From Dugong dugon (taxonomy: Eukaryota; Chordata; Mammalia; Sirenia; Dugongidae): a DNA stretch of 64,000 nt. Below the pieces are notes generated by a model. That model was not told the origin of the DNA and made no database searches. It saw nothing but the letters and a program-made list of their open reading frames with translations. This document shows, one piece after another, positions 52,835-61,627 of this stretch. A program made the translations under genes and the position numbers. The stretch's first letter is position 1, and every line of letters begins with the position of its first letter. The stretch lies in NCBI GenBank assembly GCA_030035585.1, contig CM057462.1:99035234-99099233 (forward strand), given 5' to 3'.

Positions 52835-53759
52835 CAGGTAGTCCCCTTACGACATAATCAGACTACAAGGAACTGCCCTTATGACTGTCAGTGTATCTGG
52901 AACGTTGCTACTTCCTAGGAGGAAGTTATGGGAAAATGCATGCATGGGATATGAAAAAAAATTGCTGAGTTATGTGAACATGCTCCAAGCATTTGATCAG
53001 GATAATATGACGGAAGAGATTGGTAGAAAAATTGTCCATATGGCAAGAACGCTGAGTTTAGAACTTGATATCACTAATGTGGAACAGCTCATAGATCATA
53101 AAGAAGGAGAATTGACAGATTAGGACTTAATGGATTTTGAAGAGGAAAGAAATGCTGAAGAAGAAATAAATAATGAGGAAGACGAAGGAAAAAAGTTGTA
53201 AAAAAAATTTACAGTGAAAGGATTAGCTGGAGTTTTTTCCTAAACTAAATCAGAGGCTTCAGTTGCTTGAAAACACAGACCCAAATGGTAATCACTTTGC
53301 TGAAGTCGGTTGGCAGATTTGGGAAGCAGTGAGATAGTACCCCAAAATACATGAACAAAAAAAGAAAAGGACCATAAAGACAACTCTCAGCAATTTTTTT
53401 TACTAGAAATGCCACCCCCATTCCCAGGGATAATCGAGATGATACAGAGCATTTTACAAGTGGAGATATTACCGCAACTGACAAAATGCCAGCTTTGTCC
53501 AACTCTTCTTTGTCGTCAGAGTAAATTTTTATGATATGTGTATTTTTTAATGGATATATGTATTAAAATATATCTGTAAGTTTATATGTAATATTTCCAA
53601 CCTCCAAACACAAATAAAGGTCAGATTTATAAAGCTATTGATAATAAAGGGCAACATTAAGGAAAATTAAAAAAAGAAATGAGCTATTTAATTTACAACT
53701 GAAATGACTTATGACAGAGTCATCCAAATGGAACCTGGTAGTAAATTGGGAACTACCTG
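52835..53759 (+). mobile_element. Tigger (pogo/Tc1-mariner) DNA transposon, internally deleted
   Basis: It starts CAGGTAGTCCCC and ends GGGAACTACCTG, giving a terminal inverted repeat, with TA on both sides (52833-52834 and 53760-53761) as expected for this superfamily. At 925 bp it is far shorter than autonomous Tigger elements. Only the C-terminal part of a TIGD/pogo-like transposase is left (about 52895-53520); the DNA-binding and DDE regions are absent. Confidence 0.85.
52895..53520 (+). pseudogene. Tigger transposase C-terminal remnant
   Basis: The frame from 52881 is open for 80 codons, with 'FDQDNMTEEIGRKIVHMART' and 'LDITNVEQLIDHKEGELTD'. After a stop the same frame continues 'DLMDFEEERNAEEE' and 'KFTVKGLAGVFS'. 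This order (the 'xELLxxHxEELTxEDLMELE' acidic stretch, then 'KFTxKGLAxxF') is typical of TIGD1-like and Tigger transposases. Further stops follow; it is dead. Confidence 0.8.
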
Positions 53760-53769
53760 TATTGTAGAG

Positions 53770-53985
53770 TTGGGCTGGAAAGGTAACACCACAAAACTGG
53801 TAATCAGAAGAGCTGATTTCTTATCACATCTCTGTCGCTCACTAAACATTGTAGCTTAGGCAGATATTTAATCTCATCAATTCTGTTACCTTACTGAAAT
53901 TTTTTGAAAATTGCCAGGTTTACTTTAGAGAATTAAATGAGATAATTCATTTAAGTATCAGACATAGCTCTTCTCAGAAAGGGTT
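53770..53985 (-). mobile_element. MIR-type SINE fossil
   Basis: 'ggctggaaaggtaacaccacaaaactggtaatcagaagagctgatttc', 'catctctgtcgctcactaaacattgtagcttaggcag' and 'gagaattaaatgagataattcatttaagtatcagacatagc' follow the reversed MIR pattern. Confidence 0.6.
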
Positions 53986-55202
53986 ACAAAATACTAATTA
54001 CCTTTCCTTCTCTATTCCCTTCTATTATTTATTTGCAGATATCTGTTCTGTGGATTATCTTTAATGATTTCTTGATCTTTAATAATCCATCCTCTTATAG
54101 CCAACACATTTCCTGGTATATATCTTTTATCCTGTTTGATTTATAGGCTTATATTTAATGTCAACTGTTGATCTTCTAAAATACAAACAGAAATGTGTTG
54201 ATGAAGCAAAGATAAATTTCTTAAACCTAATGCACTAAGACACCACCTTGAGAGAGTCTCAGTAGTATTTCAGAATAGGGAGGTCAAGGGAAGATATTTT
54301 TAGGATTTAAGGGCCTAGTCTGAGTGATTTTAAAGCCGGTTTTGTGAGTAATAGAATATGTTGATATTGGAAGGCACAATGAAGTGAGAGTCCTGAAGTG
54401 AATCTTGATAAGCAAGTTATTAGTCTTGATAAATAAATGTTTTGGTTAGTTCACAGAATTATCTTTTGGCAACAGGTGTTTTTTACATCTATCTTCAAGT
54501 TTGTTTTTCTTGTTCTCAGTATTAATACTAGGGGCAGAAAAGTATGCACTGCCACAATATCCTTTAATTTAGGCATGGGAAAGTATTTCTTCTTCCAATA
54601 TCATTTAACACAGTGTTAAGAAATTGCATTAGTTGCAATTCATAGTCACTTTCTTTTGGTCATTTCTAACCAAGCTGAAGTATAGACCAATATAGTCTGC
54701 TCTACCTCAAGAATTCTAAAGCAGTTCTCATTTGAACACCACCAATCCAATTTCATTAACCTCTCAAGAGAGAAGTTCTATGGCCTACTGTCCTATTCTC
54801 CTGTTATTCTCTGAACTATTGCAAATAGAAGTTTACCCAGTTTTCAAGCCTCTTATACAGTCTGAAATAAATAGGATTGGAGACTGAAGAAAATCTAAAA
54901 TTAAGTGCTTAAAATCTTTTCATTCAAATTGAGACTCAGTTTTTACTTATTCAATTAAATTATCCATTCTTCTTCAGAGGAGGAAATCTGATGGCCCTAA
55001 TTGGACACTGGATATTATCAAAGACTATCTTGATGGTAGGCTCAATTTATTGAGGTAAAAGATCCCTGTCTAAACTGTTGGTAGCAAACAACAGATTTTT
55101 ATTTCCCAAACCCAATACCAGCCACCCAATAATCTGTTTCAGTAAAAATCACCAAATATTGTTATAGAATAGTATTGTTATATTCCACAATCACTCACCA
55201 AG
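53986..55202. other. unassigned; contains a repeat shared with 60660-61260
   Basis: 54395-54560 ('gaatcttgataagcaagttattagtcttgataaataaatg ... ttggttagttcacag ... tgttctcagtattaatactaggggcag') is similar to 60775-61250 on the same strand. Otherwise nothing recognised. Confidence 0.5.
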
Positions 55203-55216
55203 AATTATCATGCATG
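55203..55216 (+). repeat. TSD (left) of L1
   Basis: AATTATCATGCATG, repeated exactly at 58386-58399. Confidence 0.95.
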
Positions 55217-58200
55217 AACAATTCTGGACAAAATTCTAGCCAATAGAATTCAGCAACATATCAAAAAAATAATATACCACAACCAAGTAGGATTAATACC
55301 AGGTATGCAAGGATGGTTCAGCATTAGAAAATCAATCAATGTAATCCACCACATAAATAAAAGGAAAGAAAAGAATCACGTATCATCTCAACTGATGCAG
55401 AAAAGGCATTTGACAAAGTCCAATATCCATTACTGATAAAAATTCTCAGTAAAATAGGTATAAAAGGGAAATTCCTCAATATAATAAAAGGCATCTATGC
55501 AAAACCAATGGCCAATATCATTCTTAATGGAGAGAGGCTGAGAACATTCCCCTTGAGAACAGAAACAAGAGAAGGATGCCCTTTATCACCACTCCTATTT
55601 ATCACTGTACTGGAAGTTCGAGCTAGAGCAATAAGACAGGAAAAAGAAATAAAGGGCATCCAAACTGGTAATGAAGAAGTTAAACTGTCCCTATCTGCAG
55701 ATGATATGATACTATACATAGAAAACCCTAAAGACTCCACGAGAAATCTACTGGAACTAATAGAAAGATTCAGCAGAGTAGCAGGATGCAAGATAAACAT
55801 ACAAAACTCAGTTGAATTCCTATTCACCAATAAAGAGAATGATGAAAAGGAAATCAAGAAAACAATACCATTTATAATATCCCCTAAAAAATAAAATACT
55901 TAGGAATAAATCTAACCAGAGATGTAAAAGACCTGTACAAATAAAACTACAAAACACCACTGCAAGAAACGGAAAGAGATCTACATATATGGAAAAACAT
56001 ACCAGTTCATGGATAAGTAGTCTTAACATTATGAAAATGACAATTCTACCCAAAGCAATTTACAAATACAATGCAATCCTGATCCAAATACCAACAGCAT
56101 TCTTTAAAGAGATGGAAAAACTCATCATTAACTTTATGTGGAAAGGAGAGAAGCCCTGGATAAGTAAAGTACTACTGAAGAAGAAGAATAAAGTAGGAGG
56201 ACTTCTACTACCTGACCTCAAAACCTACTATACAGCTACAGTAGTCAAACAGCCTAGTACTGGTACAATGGCACATACATTAACTAATGGAACAGAATTG
56301 GAACCCAAACATAAATCCATCCACCTATGGTCACCTGATCTTTGACAAGGGCCCAAAGTCCATCAAACGGGGAAAAGACAGTCTTTTTAACAAATGGTGC
56401 TTGCAAAACTGGATGTCCATCTGCAAAAAAATGAAACAGGACCCATACCTCACACCATATACGAAAACTACTTCAAAATGGATCAAAGACCTAAATATAA
56501 TGCCAAAAACTACAAAGTTCGTAAGAGAAAAATAAGATCAAGGCTAGAGGCCCTAATACATGGCATTAACAGGATACAGACCATAACCAACAACACATAA
56601 ACGCTGGAAGATGAGCTAGATAACCGGGATCTTCTAAAAATTAAACACTTATTCTCATCAAGAGACTTCACCAAAAGAGTAAAAAGAGAACCTACAAACT
56701 GGGAAAAAACTTCTGGACATTACAAGTCAGACAAAGGTCTAATCTCTAAAATCTACAAGAAAATCCAACACCTCTTCAATAAAAAGGCAAATAATCCAAT
56801 TAAAAAATGGTCAAAGGAAATGAACAGACACTTCACCAAAGAAGACATTCAAGCAGCTAACAGACACATGAGGAAATGCCGTGATCACTAGCCATTAGAG
56901 AAATGCAAATCAAAACCGCAACAAGATACCATCTCACCCCAGCATTACTGGCATGAATCAAAAAAACAGAAAATAACAAATGGTAGAGAGGCTGTGGGGA
57001 GACTGGAACTCTTATGCACTGCTGATGAGAATGCAAAAAATTCCAACCATTTTGGAAAAACAATACGGTGCCTTCTTACAAAGCTAGAAATAGAAATACC
57101 ATATGATCCAGCAATCTCACTCCTAGGAATATACCCTAGAGAAATAAGAGTTGTCACACGAGTAGACATATGTACACCCATGTTCATTGCAGCATTGTTC
57201 ACAATAGCAAAAAGATGGAAACAACCTAGATGCTCATCAATAGATGAATGGATAAACAAACTATGGTACATACACACAATGGAGTACTATGCAACAAGAA
57301 AACACAATGAGGAATCTGTGAAGCATCTAATAACATGGATGAAACTGCAGGTGATTATGCTGAGTGAAATAAGTCAATCACAGAAGGACAAACATTGTAT
57401 AAGACCTCTATTATAAAAACTCATGAAAAGGTTTACACACAAAAAGAAACAATATTTGATGGTTATGAGGGAGGAAGGGGTGAGGATGGAAAAACACTAA
57501 ATAGACAATAGATAAGTGGTAACTTTCATGAAGGGTAAGACAGTACACAATACTGGGGAAGCCAGCACAACTTGTCCAAGGCAAGGTCATGGAAGCTTCA
57601 TAGACACAGCCAAACTCCCTGAGGGACTGAATTGCTGGACTGAGGGCTGTGGGGACCATGATCTTGGGGAACATCTAGCTCAATTGGCATAAAATAGTTT
57701 ATGAAGAAAAAGTTCTGCATTCTGCTTTGGTGAGTAGTGTCTGGAGTCTTAAAAGCCTGTGAGCATCCATCTAAGGTACTCCACTGGTCTCACCCCTTTG
57801 GGAGCAAGGGAGAATGAAGAAAACAAGATATAAGGGAAAGATTAGTCCAAAGGACTAATGGACCACAATTACCACAGCATCCACCAGACTGAGTCCAGTA
57901 CAGCTAGATGGTGCCTGGCTACCAGGACTGACTGCTCTGACAGGGATTACAATAGAGGGTCCCAGACAGAGCTGTAGAAAACAGTAAAACAAAATTCTAA
58001 CTCATAAAAAAAGACCAGATTTACTGGCCTGACAGAGACTGGAGAAACCCCAAGAGTATGGCCTCCAGACACCCTTTTAGCTCAGTAATGAAGTCACTCC
58101 TGTGGTTCACCATTCAGCCAAAGATTAGACAGGCCCATAAAACAAAATGAGACTAAAGGGGCACAACAGCCCAGGGACAAGTACTGGAAGGCAGGAGGTG

Positions 58201-58385
58201 ATAGTAAAGCTGGTAATAGGGAACCCACGGTTGAGAAGAGAAAGTGTTGACATGTCATGGGCTTGTTAACCAATGTCATAAAACAATATGTGTACTAACA
58301 GTTTAACGAGAAACTAGTTTGTTCTGTAAACCTTCATCTAAAGTACTATAAAAAAAACTTCAAAAAATAATAAAAATAAATAAAT
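55217..58385 (+). mobile_element. L1 LINE, 5'-truncated, 14-bp TSD
   Basis: A 3169-bp insertion ending in 'aaaaaacttcaaaaaataataaaaataaataaat'. It starts in the ORF2 RT region ('tggacaaaattctagccaatag', encoding [10 protein letters not shown]) and runs through '[10 protein letters not shown]', a mutated catalytic box (SADDMILY, where the copy at 32141 has FADD), the C-terminal region, and a 3' UTR at about 57990-58345 matching those of the other two L1 copies. A perfect 14-bp TSD flanks it. Defective. Confidence 0.95.
55508..57416 (+). pseudogene. L1 ORF2 remnant
   Basis: Open pieces: 55508-55894 (128 codons; '[10 protein letters not shown]', where the sister copy has [10 protein letters not shown], then [16 protein letters not shown]), 55989-56345 ('LPKAIYKYNAILIQIPTAFF', '[20 protein letters not shown]'), 56287-56535, and 56994-57416 ('[15 protein letters not shown]', '[18 protein letters not shown]', 'IMLSEISQSQKDKHCI' at the end). 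The order matches L1 ORF2p. Frameshifts separate the pieces, and substitutions at both core RT motifs argue against activity. Confidence 0.88.
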
Positions 58386-58399
58386 AATTATCATGCATG
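58386..58399 (+). repeat. TSD (right) of L1
   Basis: AATTATCATGCATG, identical to 55203-55216. Confidence 0.95.
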
Positions 58400-58621
58400 T
58401 GACAATGAATCTTCTAGTATAGACATTATCAGATGGACCTAAAGCAAAAGAGCTTAGAGTGGAGCCTAAGTAGTATAATTTTCTTATTAGTTCTGTAAAA
58501 GTGAGACAGCTCAGAATACACACAAGTACTTTTTGAGCTTTTTTTTAATATTGTACTTTAGATGAAAGTTTATAGAGCAACTATTTCTGTGTATGTTTAA
58601 CTACAAAAACTAAAAAAAAAA

Positions 58622-58783
58622 AACCTACCCATTGCTGTTGAATCAGTTCAGACTCATAGTGACCCTAATGGACAGAGTAGAACTGCCCCATAGGGTTTCC
58701 AAGGACAGCCTGGTGGATTTGAACTGCCTACCTTTTGGTTAGCAGCCATAGCTCTTAACCACTATGCCACCAGGGTTTCCAAA
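58622..58783 (-). mobile_element. AfroSINE, short form
   Basis: 'ctacccattgctgttgaatcagttcagactcatagtgaccc', 'gcctggtggatttgaactgcc' and 'gttagcagccatagctcttaaccactatgccaccagggttt' in minus orientation. Confidence 0.92.
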
Positions 58784-59886
58784 ACTAGTTCCTATGAAAA
58801 GACCCTGAATGTTGATTCTGTGAAGACAGAAGTTCCTTTGTGCACCCTTAGAGGTTTTAGATTTCTGGCTTTTCGGCCTATTGTGTTCTTTTCTCTCTAT
58901 ACAGGTCTTAGCAGTTTAGTTCAAATACACAGGAGAGCAACTCATTTATTATTATAAACCAGTATCAAAGGAAACTGAGTGGAACTGAAAGAAAAATAAG
59001 TACAAACTTGACAGTTTGGTTTGGTTGTATTTTTACCTCTACCACAGGTAACTAAGTTGTTGCCAGATATTTGACTCGTTCCAAGGCCTAAGGATGCAAA
59101 AAGCAATATTAAGTAAAGGGATTTTAAAGTATCATAGTTAACAGGTAAAAACATGTCTGTTAATAACTCAGAACCTTAAAACAGTAAACAGGAAAGAAAA
59201 TAGTCAAGTAAATAAGTAACAAAAGCATACAAATTGAAGCAAGCAAGACATTCTATAACTCTTGACATCTGGTTCTTGTTCTGTATTGGTTGGAAGCCGT
59301 GTATTATGCAGTTATCTTTATCTGAAGGGCTCTCTCAAAGTTTATCTGCTCTTTTTTTAATCTGAAGGTCTTTCTCCTCTCAAAGTTTATCTGCTTTTTA
59401 GAGAATTGCTGAAAGTCTTCAGCCTGTAGTCTCCAGGAGGGCATAGATCCCAGTAACAACACTCCAGTGTTTTATTCTTGTGTTAGTTGTTAAGAGTACC
59501 TGATAATGTCTCTTTCACTGAGTTTTAAGGGAGCTTTTTCTTTGATGTCTTTACCAGAAGATGAACTCTCCTGGAATATTATCAGAATGGAAAAGATTGA
59601 ACTCCTCTATTTGGGTGTAACATACAGTTTTGAAAGATGTAATTCATAATTGCCCTGGGTGGAAGAACATGTTACAAACAGTGTGAACAATGCTAGGTAT
59701 CCTGGACCTTTTGATTTCTATGATAGTAAGTACTATGTTGTCCCTAATTAGCAAGAATATTGGAACCTATTAACTCAGAAAAAAATACTTTTAGTAATTA
59801 TTCAAGTTTTTGTATATAACACAAGTATATTCTTGAGAAATGCACAATCATTTAAATATATTAATGTTTCTATTAATAATTAGCTT
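58784..59886. other. unassigned sequence
   Basis: A tandem-like doublet occurs near 59325-59400: 'tctgaagggctctctcaaagtttatctgctctttttt' and 'tctgaaggtctttctcctctcaaagtttatctgcttttt'. No gene or known repeat. Confidence 0.4.
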
Positions 59887-60090
59887 AAAAACCAAATCCA
59901 CTGCCCGCGAGTCAATTCCCACTCATACCAACCCTATAGGACAGAATAGAACTGCCCCATAGGCCTTCTAAGGCTGTAAATCTTTATGGAGGCCGACTGC
60001 CACAACTTTCTCCCAAGGAGTGGCTGGTGAGTTCAAATGGTGGACCTTTTGGTTAGCATCCACGCATTTTAACCACTGTGCCACCAGGAC
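59887..60090 (-). mobile_element. AfroSINE, long form
   Basis: 'aaaaccaaatccactgcccgcgagtcaattccc', 'aaggctgtaaatctttatggaggccgactgcc' and 'gtggaccttttggttagcatcc...ccactgtgccaccagga' in minus orientation. Confidence 0.9.
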
Positions 60091-60812
60091 TTAATTTCTC
60101 TTTTGATTTGTCATTTAATTAAATTCTGAGTTTGTTAAAATGAAATCATCCTCACTGCAATTTTGAGTTAATTAAAATTTGAATAATTTCCAACAAACTT
60201 ATTTGTATTAGTCTTTCATTTGTAATATGAAGAAGCAAAGATAATTTAGGCTTTAATAGAATCTTAATAGTTTTATTATTTATTTTTGGGAGGTGAGTTT
60301 GGAAAAAAGACAAAATCATGAAAGGTTGTTTGCCGAACAGGATACCAAAATGTCATAATTTCCACAAAGTAGGCAATATTTTGAGAGCACACAACAAGTT
60401 AAAATGATTATTAGGAATTTACTTTGTTTTCAAAAATAAGAAATTGTTGTCACAATGATTCAGGAGCCAAGAAGTTCAGATGGTTAGTAAAGTATTTTTT
60501 GTGATAAAAGAAAATTCTGTTACCAAGATAGAGAATAACATGAATATTTTACAAACAGAAAACCAAAATTCTGAATTTATTCCATTATATCTTCCATGTA
60601 ACAATTTGCAATAAAGACTTATAAATCTTTTACATTAGAAAAAAGTCCATTGATATTGGGGCAACATGGGTGATTTTACTATGGGTCTTGCAAGGTAGGG
60701 AAGTGGTTGGGTTTGGTCAGAGTTTATAACTTAATAGCTTTAAAGTGTTAGGCACAGCTAGACAAATGCCTTGAATTGGTCTTGATAAGTGAGCTGTTAG
60801 TCTTGATATGTA
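60091..60812. other. unassigned AT-rich sequence, part of a repeat shared with about 54.4 kb
   Basis: 60750-60812 ('ggcacagctagacaaatgcc...cttgataagtgagctgttagtcttgatatg') resembles 54370-54430. The rest is unassigned. Confidence 0.45.
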
Positions 60813-61098
60813 CAGTAAGTCTCTGCATTACAAATGTCTGACTTACAGACAACTCATACTTGCTGTTTAATGTTGTGTAAATTTGCCCTTACTTTGAAAT
60901 GATTGAATTAACCCCTTCATCACAATCACCTTCACTTGCTGCATGTGCAGCTTTTAAATCATTGAAAAGGCTTTGATCCTTTTCTAACACTAAAGTATGG
61001 CTAAATAAGACCCATATGCACCTGTTCCAACTTACCTACAAATTCAACTTAAAGACTCACTTAGGAATGGATCTCATTTGTAACCCAGGGACTGCCTG
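60813..61098 (-). mobile_element. MITE (Tigger-like), complete with TA duplications
   Basis: The right end read on the minus strand is CAGGCAGTCCCTGGGTTACA, and the left end on the plus strand is CAGTAAGTCTCTGCATTACA. They form a terminal inverted repeat of about 24 bases ending in 'aaatg', with TA at 60811-60812 and 61099-61100. At 286 bp it has no coding capacity. A second copy lies at 61366-61627 in the opposite orientation. The TIR start resembles that of the Tigger at 52835. Confidence 0.85.
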
Positions 61099-61100
61099 TA

Positions 61101-61365
61101 AATTATTTTGGTTTACTATTTCATTTTAGTAAAGTGTTTTAGTTTTAGTTAGTTCATAGTCTCATTTTTCAGCACCAACTATTTCATAGATCAAATAGCT
61201 GTTATTGTTGCTTGTTCTCAATATTGTTTAACATAAGGGCAGGAAAGTTTACCTACTCTGGTATTGGTAGACACAGAGAAAGAAATTAGATTGGAGTCTG
61301 TTCTTCAAATTAGTGTAAGTATATCTACATTAGAAGACAAATATGCATACTGGAAATTTAATGTA
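61101..61365. other. spacer between the two MITEs
   Basis: 61101-61260 continues the repeat shared with 54440-54570 ('tagttagttcatagtctc', 'tgttctcaatattgtttaacataagggcaggaaag'). Confidence 0.45.
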
Positions 61366-61627
61366 CAGGTCGTCCCTGGGTTATGAATGAAATCCGTTCC
61401 TGTGTCTTTAAGTCGAATATGTAGGTAAGCCAAAACCAGTGCATACAGTTCTTATTTAGCCTCACTTTATTGCAAGAAAACGCTTGAAGCTGTTTCAGTG
61501 CTTTAAAAGCTGCATGTGCAGCAAGTGAAGATGATTGTGTTGAAGAACTTGTTGCCAGTAAGTGTTGGTTCAGTCATGTCAAAGTGAGGGCAAATTTGCA
61601 TAACATTAAAGGATAAGTAGGAGTTAT
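61366..61627 (+). mobile_element. MITE, second copy, truncated by RTE
   Basis: It begins CAGGTCGTCCCTGGGTTATG after TA and continues as the reverse complement of the first MITE, including 'gctgcatgtgcagcaagtgaag' and 'gagggcaaatttgcataacattaaa'. It stops at 'aagtaggagttatc', about 40 bases short of the expected end, where the RTE begins. The missing end should lie beyond the RTE 3' end, outside the window. Confidence 0.82.
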
